6,321 nt of DNA from Opitutaceae bacterium (GTDB lineage: Bacteria > Verrucomicrobiota > Verrucomicrobiia > Opitutales > Opitutaceae), in contig SYDD01000329.1 of assembly GCA_005786775.1 (NCBI GenBank), positions 1-6,321 of the forward strand. The letters are read 5' to 3'. The position numbers and the translations under genes are program-made. Below, piece after piece: positions 1 through 6,321 of the stretch. The notes beneath the pieces are model-generated. The model did no database searches and was not told where the DNA came from. It saw nothing but the letters and a program-made list of their open reading frames with translations. Each line of letters opens with the position of its first letter. Position 1 is the first letter of the stretch.

Positions 1-34
1 AGAGTCAGCTGCTCTACCATTGAGCTAGGAAGCC
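1..34 (-). tRNA. tRNA, 5' half only, probably tRNA-Lys(CTT); cut by the window edge
   Basis: Read on the minus strand from 34, the sequence folds as the 5' half of a tRNA: acceptor strand GGCTTCC, then TA at positions 8-9, D-arm GCTC-AATGGTA-GAGC, a linker A, anticodon-stem strand GCTGA, then C-T and the first two anticodon bases C-T before the window ends. The 3' half (rest of the anticodon, T-arm, acceptor 3' strand) lies outside. An anticodon starting CT could read Lys (CTT), Gln (CTG), Glu (CTC) or an amber-type CTA. The stretch AGCTGACTCT is typical of bacterial tRNA-Lys, where it continues TAATCAG, so Lys is the best guess. The gene runs in the same direction as the operon, about 72 bp after its last stop codon. 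Confidence 0.85.
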
Positions 35-50
35 AGACCAAGGAGCGATC

Positions 51-79
51 AGAACTTCCCAAGGCGCCCGGGATGTCAA
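51..79 (-). promoter_or_regulatory. Candidate sigma-70 type promoter for the tRNA
   Basis: On the minus strand there is a perfect -35 hexamer TTGACA (74-79). It lies about 40 bp upstream of the mature tRNA 5' end, which would place transcription start about 10 nt before the tRNA, as is usual for tRNA genes. At 17-bp spacing the -10 position (51-56) reads AGTTCT, a poor match to TATAAT. A better-looking TCTGAT sits at 20-bp spacing, which is too long. The -35 box is seen directly; that it acts as a promoter is inferred from its position. Confidence 0.4.
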
Positions 80-91
80 CTGCGATTTCCG

Positions 92-125
92 CCCGCGCGG
101 CGCGCCTCAGCGCGTGACGCGCGGG
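92..125 (-). terminator. GC-rich hairpin across the stop codon of the phosphoesterase gene; possible operon end
   Basis: On the minus-strand transcript, CCCGCGCG (118-125) pairs with CGCGCGGG (92-99), and nested inside CGCGC (110-114) pairs with GCGCG (101-105). This gives 13 G-C pairs with a small 3:1 internal loop and apical tetraloop UGAG (106-109). The UGA in the loop is the stop codon of the phosphoesterase gene. No T-tract follows, so it is not a classical intrinsic terminator. It may stall polymerase, protect the mRNA 3' end, or simply reflect the GC content. Confidence 0.3.
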
Positions 126-1597
126 GGCAGTTCCCAGCGGTGCGAAACCGACCCGCTCCGACGCGTCCCGCCCTCCGCGGAATCCGGATAGGCGCGGACA
201 TATTCCGACACGGCCCGCTCCGGCCCGACGGAGATCCGCAGGATGCCGGCGGCCCCTTGAATGACGCCGGAGCGATACCCGTATTCCGCGGCGCTGCGGG
301 TCTGATCGAAACGGCTGTGGCCCGGCTGGGGCACCAACTGGTAGACCACCCCATCGCGCTCCTGGTACGCGTACAGGTGATCGTGGCCGTGGAAGACCGC
401 CACTCCCCCGCCCCGCCGCACGAGCAGGTCGTGAATCGGCGCGTCCCAACCGGGACGACGCTCCGCGAAACGGTCCCGCCCCTCCAGATCTCGCCCACCC
501 CATTCGAAGAAACGGGAAGCTTCCGCGCCGCCGCGGCCCTCGCGGGTCTCCCCGCCCACCAGATGATGGATGAAGACAAAGGTGTAGCGCGCGCGGCTTC
601 CGGCGAGGACGCGGCGCAGCCAGTCGTACTGAGCCCGCCCCAAAGTCCGGCCCCAGTTCTCCTCCACCGCCCGGACCCGCGCGGAGGTCCAGTACTGGTC
701 CAGCGCGATCAGCAGGGCATCGCCCCACTCCCACGCGTAGTAGTTTTCAATCAACCCCAAGCCCGGAACGGGCTCCGGGTTTCCGGAGTAGAAGGCGTCC
801 GGGACGGGATTGGGAAAGAGGGAGCGCCGCATTCCGTTGGACCACTCAGTCGACGGATCCAGCCCGCTCCCTGCCCTGCCCCGCTGCTCCCCGTCGTGGT
901 TACCCAGCACCAGGAACACCGGCGCGACCCGGCCGACGATCCCGAGGTAGTGGCGTTGCGCGAGGTAATGGGGACGCGCGTCCTCCGGGCGGAGGTACTT
1001 GTCCGTCATGAACGTGTCCCCGAGGTCCACGTGGAAATCAGTGCCCGCGGCGACCGCGTGCTCCAGGGACTTGCGGTACGCACCGGTGTCGACCCCCTGG
1101 TCGAGGTGGGAATCCGCCTGGACGGTGAAGACGAAGGGAGCGCCTGACGGCCGGGCCGTGGTGAAGGAGTGGCTGGGGCTGGCCGCCTCGGCGCCAGCGG
1201 CATCGCGGGAGACAAAGCGGTACTGGTGCCGGGCGCCCGGGGTCAGCCCATCGAGCAGCACGCTGACGGCTTCGCCGGCGGGAAAGCGGCGCGGGGGCGT
1301 GCGGCGCGTAAGGTTGCCGGAGGCGGGGCCGAACTCCACATGCCCCTCGCGATCGGCCACCGAGCGAATGCTGATAACCATGCTCCGGTCCGTGGGCCGG
1401 GCGAGCAGCAGCGTCCACGGATCGGCGGGCACCTCGGTCCGCGCGGCGGGCGGTGGCATCCGCACCTCCCCCCGACCGGTGCCGCGATCCACCGGGGTCT
1501 CGCGGCGGGGCCGGTTGCCCGGTTCCCCCGCCGCAAGGCTGCAGGCCACCAGGAGCGGGAGGGCGGTGCGAAACGGAAGCGAAAAGCCGGCGCGCAT
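107..1597 (-). CDS. Exported (probable lipoprotein) calcineurin-like metallophosphoesterase with purple-acid-phosphatase-like N-terminal domain
   Basis: About 496 aa. Predicted to hydrolyse phosphate esters with a dinuclear metal centre outside the cytoplasm; substrate unknown. Residues 1-19 form a short signal peptide ending in a lipobox-like L-V-A-C, with Cys19 the likely lipidated residue. A Pro/Arg-rich linker follows, then a fibronectin-like domain resembling the N-terminal domain of purple acid phosphatases (about residues 58-147). The catalytic domain carries the metallophosphoesterase motifs in order: D-S-H (D162, H164), G-D-T (D194), G-N-H-D (N233, H234), H-H (344-345) and G-H-D-H (H405, H407), so all expected metal ligands are present. 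The ATG at 1597 is preferred because it starts the signal peptide and lies 7 nt after the sulfatase stop. An in-frame GTG at 1630 would overlap the sulfatase by 26 nt and put 11 polar residues ahead of the signal peptide. No clear Shine-Dalgarno is seen. Last gene of the apparent operon. The metallophosphoesterase fold is certain; the lipoprotein call is moderate. Confidence 0.93.
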   Translation of the reverse strand: MRAGFSLPFRTALPLLVACSLAAGEPGNRPRRETPVDRGTGRGEVRMPPPAARTEVPADPWTLLLARPTDRSMVISIRSVADREGHVEFGPASGNLTRRTPPRRFPAGEAVSVLLDGLTPGARHQYRFVSRDAAGAEAASPSHSFTTARPSGAPFVFTVQADSHLDQGVDTGAYRKSLEHAVAAGTDFHVDLGDTFMTDKYLRPEDARPHYLAQRHYLGIVGRVAPVFLVLGNHDGEQRGRAGSGLDPSTEWSNGMRRSLFPNPVPDAFYSGNPEPVPGLGLIENYYAWEWGDALLIALDQYWTSARVRAVEENWGRTLGRAQYDWLRRVLAGSRARYTFVFIHHLVGGETREGRGGAEASRFFEWGGRDLEGRDRFAERRPGWDAPIHDLLVRRGGGVAVFHGHDHLYAYQERDGVVYQLVPQPGHSRFDQTRSAAEYGYRSGVIQGAAGILRISVGPERAVSEYVRAYPDSAEGGTRRSGSVSHRWELPPRVTR

Positions 1598-1604
1598 CGG
1601 AGGA

Positions 1605-2987
1605 TCAGCGTTTTTCCCGGCGCTGGCCACCGCCCCGCGGCTCGCCGCGACGGGGCTCGTCGGCGGAGGCCGCGGCGGGATCGTGATTGGGGTTCGGCCG
1701 CGCCATCGCGGCGCCCATTTCGCGCAACCGCGCGTCCATCCGCGCGAGCAAGTCCCGCATCAGCGCCGGTTCCTTGGCCGCAAGATCGCGGGCCTCGCCA
1801 GGATCCGACTCCAGCTCGAATAGCCGGATTGCCCCGGTCTCGTAGGAGCGGATGAGCTTGTGGGTCCCTAGCAGCAGCGCGGTCGCGGGCCCGCCATTGC
1901 CGAGGTCGTAGTGCGGGAAATGAAAAAGCAATTCGGGGACGGGGCGGGCGACATTCCCGCGGCCCGCCGGGTCGCGCAGGACCGGAACGAGGCTGCCTCC
2001 GTCAACCGCCGCGGGCGCGGGGGCACCGGCAAGCTCGGTGAACGTGGGCAACAAGTCGCAGGCCGTCACGGGCACCCGGGAACAAACCCCGGGGGCGATG
2101 CCGGGGCCTCGGATCAGGAATGGCACCCGGAGACCGCCCTCGAGGACGGAGCCTTTGCCCCCAGAAAGGGGCGCGTTGCCCGTTCGGCCCTGGCCACCGT
2201 GGTCGGCGGTGTACGCCACGTAGGTGTTGCCAGCGAGGCCCAGCCGATCGAGCTCCTGGAGCAAGCGGGAGAGTTGTCGGTCCACCTCCTCCGAAGGACG
2301 CGGGCCGCCGCCGCGGTCGTCACGTCCTTCCTTGCGTTCCTGATCGGGGTAATGGGACAGCTGGAGGTAGAACGGCCGGCCCGCGCGAGCCGCCGCTGAG
2401 AGAAAGGCGATACCGCGGTCGGTCATCCCGATCGCCTGCTTAGGGTTGGGGCTGGCCACCTGGTCGGGCCCGCCGTTGCTAGTGGGACCATCGCTCGCCT
2501 CGAACCCGTGTCGGGCGGGATCGGCGCGGCCCACGTGCCATTTCCCGAAATGGGCGGTGGCGTAGCCGCGGGCGCGCAGCACCTCGGCGACCGTGACAGT
2601 GTCCGCCGTCAATTCGAGAACCGGCTCGGGAGGAATCAGGCGGGTGCGGGGCGTCTCCGCGGAGCGGCCGATCCCGACGAAGGTCATCCGGAGCGCAGCC
2701 GGGTTGCGTCCCGTGAAGAGGGCCGCGCGGGAGGGCGTGCAGCGGGGGGAAAGCGCGTAGCCGAAGGTGAAACGCATCCCCTCGCGGGCGAGGCGCTCCA
2801 CCGCGGGAGTGCTGAACGTGCGGCTCCGGGACCCGGGCACCCGGTCGTCCATTTGGAACGAGGTCTGCGCCCAGCCCTGCGCCTCGGCCATAATGACGAC
2901 GAAGTTCGGCGGTCCAGCGGGCGCCGCGGCGACGACAGGCGAGAACGTGAGCAACGTGAGGAGCGGACGAAGCATTGGGGGCGTCAT
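1605..2987 (-). CDS. Secreted S1-family (arylsulfatase-like) sulfatase with altered N-terminal metal-site residues
   Basis: About 460 aa, normal for the family. Sulfatases of this type cleave sulfate esters with a formylglycine made from Cys in C-x-P-S-R by a formylglycine-generating enzyme, which is not in this window. Numbered from the ATG at 2987: Sec signal peptide at 1-23; catalytic C83-T-P-S-R87 followed by A-A-L-F-T-G-R; G-K-W-H (K149, H151); H-Y-P (H212), matching the arylsulfatase H-x-P site; T-A-D-H-G (D262, H263), the C-terminal metal pair; G-G-K-G (K278); and a typical C-terminal subdomain ending N-P-N-H-D-P (432-437) plus an Arg/Gly-rich tail. The first metal motif, usually Asp-Asp after N-x-x-x-I-x-A, reads Glu35-Ala36. 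Start choice: ATGs at 2987 and 2975 both give a good signal peptide and neither has a Shine-Dalgarno; a GTG at 3038 would overlap the YHYH gene. The 25-nt gap before it and the 7-nt gap after it indicate co-transcription. The family is certain; the substrate is unknown. Confidence 0.95.
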   Translation of the reverse strand: MTPPMLRPLLTLLTFSPVVAAAPAGPPNFVVIMAEAQGWAQTSFQMDDRVPGSRSRTFSTPAVERLAREGMRFTFGYALSPRCTPSRAALFTGRNPAALRMTFVGIGRSAETPRTRLIPPEPVLELTADTVTVAEVLRARGYATAHFGKWHVGRADPARHGFEASDGPTSNGGPDQVASPNPKQAIGMTDRGIAFLSAAARAGRPFYLQLSHYPDQERKEGRDDRGGGPRPSEEVDRQLSRLLQELDRLGLAGNTYVAYTADHGGQGRTGNAPLSGGKGSVLEGGLRVPFLIRGPGIAPGVCSRVPVTACDLLPTFTELAGAPAPAAVDGGSLVPVLRDPAGRGNVARPVPELLFHFPHYDLGNGGPATALLLGTHKLIRSYETGAIRLFELESDPGEARDLAAKEPALMRDLLARMDARLREMGAAMARPNPNHDPAAASADEPRRGEPRGGGQRREKR

Positions 2988-3012
2988 CGAGGGGAACAGA
3001 AGCGTTGCGGGT

Positions 3013-4080
3013 TCAGGGTTCGCGCCGGGGCCCACCACCCTTGCCTTTGCCGCCTCCGCGGCGCTCGCCCGCGCGGTAGGTCACCTCGCGGATGTCACCG
3101 CCCGGCTCCTCGAACCGGAAGCGCCAGACGCCTTCCGCCTCGCGCCGGTAAGCCACGACGCCGGCGGCGCCGCGAACCTCGTAGCGCAGGACGTAGGAGG
3201 AGCGAGGGGCCAACTCCTCGAAACCGGTGATGCGGGCGCCGCGCAGCTGGGTGAGCGCCTCGCGGACGCCCTGGGCACGCGGCTGGGGGTCCACCTGGCC
3301 ATCGCGCTCGACCACCACGCCGCGGAAGCCGGCCATCAGGAACGGGTAGGTCTCGGAGGCGTGGTAATGATACCCCAGCCCGGGCGACTCGTGCCCGCGC
3401 CAGACGTCCAGGCCCGCCGGGGCGGAGCCGTCGGGTTCGGTCAGGCCAAGGATCGGGTAACCGTCGAGCGCGTAGGCGATGGGCCGGCCGACGCCCGTGA
3501 TCGCCTCCAGATGGAGCGGGGCGATGTGGTAATGGTAATCGTCCCCCCGGCCGCAATGACCACCCCAGCGGTCGAGTTCCCCGATATCCGCCGAGACGGC
3601 GCCCCGGTTATTCTGGGGGTTGAAGATCGGGACGCCGTTGACCGCGAGCGCGATGGCGCCGCGGAGGAACCGGTCACGGATCGGCGTGCCGGCGGCGGCG
3701 GGGACTGGCCGGAGGGGGATCCGCCACGCGTTGGCTCCGGTGTAGGGCTGCGGCAGGGGCACCTGCTGCTGCCAGGCGGTGATCCCCGTCATCATCCCGT
3801 GGGCGGGCAGCCCCTCGCTCTCCACCAGCAGGAAATCGCCCTCGACGCGGACACGCACCGCGGGCGCGAACGGGGCGAAAGCCGCCGCGGGACCGAGCGC
3901 CAGCGGCACGGCGGCCCGGGCCGGAGCCACCAAAGCGAGGACCGGGGCGGGACGCCAGGCGAGCGCCAGACGGCTGGCGGCCGCATCGTGGCCCGGTTCA
4001 CCCGTCAGGTGCGCATCGCCCGTGACGGGCAAGCCCGCCAACCCCAACGCCAGCCAGCGTGCGCCAACCAGTTTCATCAT
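3013..4080 (-). CDS. Exported YHYH-domain protein with two YHYH motifs
   Basis: 355 aa, complete. Belongs to the YHYH protein family, which to my knowledge has no established biochemical function. Residues 1 to about 23 look like a Sec signal peptide (M-M-K-L then a Leu/Ala/Gly core). A variable region to about residue 95 follows, then the conserved core: A-V-N-G-V-P-I-F-N-P (146-155), G-G-H-C-G-R-G-D-D just ahead of the first Y-H-Y-H (182-185), A-L-D-G-Y-P-I-L-G (204-212), and a second Y-H-Y-H (237-240) followed by T-Y-P-F. The His, Asp and Cys residues clustered around the motifs suggest a metal site, which is inference only. The C-terminus (about 340-355) is a Gly/Lys/Arg-rich tail. Two ATGs in tandem (4080, 4077) can start it; no Shine-Dalgarno is seen. 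It lies 65 bp after the receptor and just ahead of the sulfatase, so it probably works in the periplasm with both. Confidence 0.92.
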   Translation of the reverse strand: MMKLVGARWLALGLAGLPVTGDAHLTGEPGHDAAASRLALAWRPAPVLALVAPARAAVPLALGPAAAFAPFAPAVRVRVEGDFLLVESEGLPAHGMMTGITAWQQQVPLPQPYTGANAWRIPLRPVPAAAGTPIRDRFLRGAIALAVNGVPIFNPQNNRGAVSADIGELDRWGGHCGRGDDYHYHIAPLHLEAITGVGRPIAYALDGYPILGLTEPDGSAPAGLDVWRGHESPGLGYHYHASETYPFLMAGFRGVVVERDGQVDPQPRAQGVREALTQLRGARITGFEELAPRSSYVLRYEVRGAAGVVAYRREAEGVWRFRFEEPGGDIREVTYRAGERRGGGKGKGGGPRREP

Positions 4081-4145
4081 TCTTAGAGGACGGCAGGCGG
4101 ATGAATCCCCCGCGCGGCCGCGGATGACAGGAAATTAACCCGGGC

Positions 4146-6321
4146 TCAGAAGCGCTTCGAGACCTGGGCGTAGTAGGCTCGGCCGCGCGGGTTGGTGCCG
4201 GCGCCGCGCTGGTAGCCCGTGTCCGAATCGGCCAGCGGCGGGTCCGTATCGCGGACATTATTCACCCCGAGGCGGGCGGAGAGGTTGGACCAGAGGGAGC
4301 CGCGGCGCGACGGGAACGCGTAGTTCACGTAGGCGTTGTGCAGGACGTGGCTGGAGACGAGGTAGCGGTAGCGCCGCACCCCGCCGGAGTCGACGTAGGA
4401 GGAGATGTAGTCCGGGCGGCCGAGGGCGGCGTAGACCGCCTCGGTGGTGGCGGTGCCCGTGTCAACGTAGGGCCCGTAGTAGTTCGTGAACCAGCCGGCG
4501 CTCCAGCCCTCGTGGCGCCAAGTGAGGCCAATATTGCCGCGGAAGCGCGTCCGGCCGTCGCGGTTGATGTTCCCGATCCTCGGCGCGCCCGGTTCCGACT
4601 GGGTGTCGAACTGCAGCAGGTAGGACGCGTCGCCGCGCACGGTGCCCTGGCCGAGGCGGGTGCGGGGCAGGCGGTATTCGAAGCCGAAATCGAGCCCCTC
4701 AGCCTCGCGGCCAGCGAGGTTCACGTAATCGGTGACCACCGAGCGGATGCCGCCCACGGGCGCGCGGCGTTCCTGCGCCGGGCGCGCGGCGTTGTAGGCC
4801 GCGAAGGCCTCGAGGTCGGCGGGCGTGACCGGATCGCGGAGCACCTTGGGATTGCCGACGTAGCCGCTGGTGCCGCTGCCGAGGTCCACGCGTTCGATCG
4901 GTGTGCCCGCGGCGAGGGCGCGGCGGACGGCGCCATCGAGCAGCTCCTCATCCAGGAGGAGCTGGGTGGTGCCGCTGACAGAGGCGATGACCTCGCGCTG
5001 GCGGATGCGCCAGTAGTCGGCCGTGATCGTGAGGGCCTTGAGGAACGGCGGGGTGAAGCCCGTGCCGAGGGTCAGCGAGCGGGCGGTCTCGGGCTGCAGG
5101 TCGGCGTTGCCCTGGCGAAAGACGACCGGGACGGCGTTCGAGTCGCGGTTCAGGCCTGTGACCTCGGAACGGTAGACATCGTTGTAGGTGGAACCCGAGC
5201 GCTGGAGGGGCGTGACGTTGGACTGGACCAGGTTCGGAGCGCGGAACGAGGCGGCGCTGGTGGCGCGGACGAGCAGCCAGTCGCTGGGGCGGTAGTTGAG
5301 CCCGACCTTGGGCTTCACCGTGTCGCCGAAATCCGAGAAGCGCTCGGCGCGGCCGGCGAGGGAAAGCTCGAGGGAGCGGGCGAAGCGCCCGCGGTTCGCC
5401 TTGCCGACGATCGGCACGAGGGCCTCGGCGAAGACGGAGGCGTTGGTCCGGGACTTATAGAGGTTCGGGTTGGGGCTGAGCGCGATGAAGTCGTTCTCGT
5501 TCGGACCGAAGAAGAGGTTGTTCGGGTCGGAGGCGTTGCCGTTAAAGGGCGCGTCCGCGGGGTTGAAGGCGGCGTAGGGCGGGCGCCAGTCCTTGTAGTC
5601 CTCCCAGCGGAACTCCGCGCCGAGGGCGAGGCCGATGGCGCCGCCCCAGAAGCGCTCGAGCACCCGGCCGTTGAGCCGCACGTCCCAGCTCGCGAGCTGG
5701 GTGCGCCCCTCGCGGACGAAGTCATCGTAGAGGGAGTTCGTGAGCGCCTCCGGGTTGCGGTAGGGGCGGTCGACCACCAGCAGGTAGGGATTGGCGGTAT
5801 TGGCCTGAGGCACGAGGCGGAAGGTGTAGCTGAAGGGATTGAAGGCCTTGGCCGGATCGGAGGTCGTGAGGGCGGCGCGGAGGCGGCTCTCGCGCACGGC
5901 GAAGTTTTCCACATCGCGGGTGAAGTTGCGGCCGTACATCAGCCCGGACTCCCATTCCCAGCCGGCCGCGAACTTGCCCCGCAGTCCGCCGACCAGGCGG
6001 ATGGCGGTCGAGTTCACGGTGATGCGGCGGGCCTTGAAGTCGCGGGGGATCACGCCCACGCCCCCGAGGAACTGGACCGCCGCGGGGGCGCCGGCGAGGC
6101 GCGGGGCGCCGTCGGCGTTGGGCCGGCCGAGGGGGTCGTAGAACCGGCTGCCGAACGGATTGAACGGATGGTCGGCGCTCACGTAGATATTGTGATCCGT
6201 GCTCGAATCGAACGCGGACGGCAGGCGGCCGGTGACGGACTTGGCCCGGTAGGTCAGCACCTCCCCGAAGACTTCCAGCTCGCGGTCCAGCCGGTGGCGG
6301 AGCACGGCCGTGAGGTTGAAC
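4146..6321 (-). CDS. TonB-dependent outer-membrane receptor, C-terminal beta-barrel part; N-terminus beyond the window
   Basis: Partial: about 724 codons are visible and the frame stays open to the right edge, continuing upstream of the GTG at 6303-6305 as F-N-L-T-A. Role: energy-dependent import of a large or scarce ligand across the outer membrane, driven by TonB-ExbBD. The visible part is nearly all beta-barrel, with alternating aromatic/polar strands (for example W-E-W-E-S-G-L-M-Y-G). It has the family signature S-F-R-A-P-N-L (F-R-A-P-N-L at 5229-5246) followed by Q-P-E-T-A-R-S-L-T-L-G, the late-barrel N-Y-V-N-L-A-G-R-E-A-E-G-L-D-F-G strand, and a V-N-N-V-R-D-T-D-P-P segment near the end. 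The last residue is Phe, the usual outer-membrane insertion signal. The TonB box and plug domain lie off-window, so ligand class cannot be judged. No SusD-type partner is seen downstream. It is the most upstream visible gene of the apparent operon. Family call is very sure, ligand unknown. Confidence 0.95.
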   Translation of the reverse strand, partial: FNLTAVLRHRLDRELEVFGEVLTYRAKSVTGRLPSAFDSSTDHNIYVSADHPFNPFGSRFYDPLGRPNADGAPRLAGAPAAVQFLGGVGVIPRDFKARRITVNSTAIRLVGGLRGKFAAGWEWESGLMYGRNFTRDVENFAVRESRLRAALTTSDPAKAFNPFSYTFRLVPQANTANPYLLVVDRPYRNPEALTNSLYDDFVREGRTQLASWDVRLNGRVLERFWGGAIGLALGAEFRWEDYKDWRPPYAAFNPADAPFNGNASDPNNLFFGPNENDFIALSPNPNLYKSRTNASVFAEALVPIVGKANRGRFARSLELSLAGRAERFSDFGDTVKPKVGLNYRPSDWLLVRATSAASFRAPNLVQSNVTPLQRSGSTYNDVYRSEVTGLNRDSNAVPVVFRQGNADLQPETARSLTLGTGFTPPFLKALTITADYWRIRQREVIASVSGTTQLLLDEELLDGAVRRALAAGTPIERVDLGSGTSGYVGNPKVLRDPVTPADLEAFAAYNAARPAQERRAPVGGIRSVVTDYVNLAGREAEGLDFGFEYRLPRTRLGQGTVRGDASYLLQFDTQSEPGAPRIGNINRDGRTRFRGNIGLTWRHEGWSAGWFTNYYGPYVDTGTATTEAVYAALGRPDYISSYVDSGGVRRYRYLVSSHVLHNAYVNYAFPSRRGSLWSNLSARLGVNNVRDTDPPLADSDTGYQRGAGTNPRGRAYYAQVSKRF

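Noticed and set aside
1..34. tRNA gene as an integration site for a genomic island
   Set aside because: The operon lies at the 5' side of the tRNA, whereas integration usually uses the 3' end. No integrase or repeated tRNA fragment is visible in the window.
140..1147. A 335-codon open frame on the plus strand
   Set aside because: It lies opposite the metallophosphoesterase catalytic domain, whose metal motifs fix the coding strand. Its translation shows no domain, signal peptide or recognisable motif.
2346..2355. Possible loss of the sulfatase H-x-P active-site His
   Set aside because: At first the segment after F-Y-L-Q-L seemed to lack the motif, but S-H-Y-P (His212) lines up with the T-H-Y-P-Q segment of human arylsulfatase A, so the His appears to be retained.
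2767..4086. A 439-codon open frame on the plus strand, opposite the YHYH gene and the sulfatase start
   Set aside because: It is antisense to two proteins with clear conserved motifs, has no family motifs of its own, and is Arg/Gly/Ala/Pro-rich as expected from the reverse frame of a GC-rich gene.
4110..4123. Hairpin CCGCG-CGGC-CGCGG, containing a NotI-type palindrome, between the receptor and the YHYH gene, considered as a terminator
   Set aside because: Only a 5-bp stem with no T-tract after it in the direction of transcription; expected by chance at this GC content. No convincing promoter follows it either.
6303..6305. GTG as the start of the TonB-dependent receptor
   Set aside because: The frame remains open to the window edge with barrel-like sequence, there is no signal peptide after this GTG, and the plug domain would be missing. 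The gene is cut by the window rather than short.

Overview
The window is a compact, high-GC piece of a Gram-negative bacterial chromosome (roughly two thirds G+C by eye) in which every supported gene lies on the minus strand. The TonB-dependent receptor, the Sec-exported sulfatase with a C-T-P-S-R formylglycine signature, and the YHYH-domain protein together suggest Verrucomicrobiota, most likely an Opitutales-like member. Planctomycetes-like relatives or another sulfatase-rich Gram-negative are possible. This placement is inferred from protein style only, because no phylogenetic marker is present.

In transcription order, from high to low coordinates, the layout is as follows. (1) The C-terminal part of a TonB-dependent outer-membrane receptor (4146-6321), whose N-terminus and plug domain lie beyond the right edge. 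(2) After 65 bp, an exported YHYH-domain protein with two Y-H-Y-H motifs (3013-4080). (3) After about 25 bp, an exported S1-type sulfatase (1605-2987). (4) After 7 bp, a probable lipoprotein with a purple-acid-phosphatase-like N-terminal domain and a calcineurin-like metallophosphoesterase domain (107-1597). (5) After a 72-bp gap holding a GC-rich hairpin and a perfect TTGACA box, the 5' half of a tRNA, most likely tRNA-Lys(CTT), running off the left edge (1-34).

The tight spacing, shared strand and shared envelope destination of the four protein genes suggest one operon. A reasonable working model is that the receptor takes up a ligand while the sulfatase and phosphoesterase strip sulfate and phosphate esters in the periplasm or at the membrane. 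The YHYH protein would contribute an unknown, possibly metal-dependent, function. The substrate cannot be read from the sequence.

The oddest feature is in the sulfatase. It keeps the formylglycine Cys, the catalytic Lys/His residues and the C-terminal Asp-His metal pair, but has Glu-Ala where sulfatases normally carry the N-terminal Asp-Asp calcium ligands. No mobile element, CRISPR array, integrase or gene-sized unannotated gap is visible.
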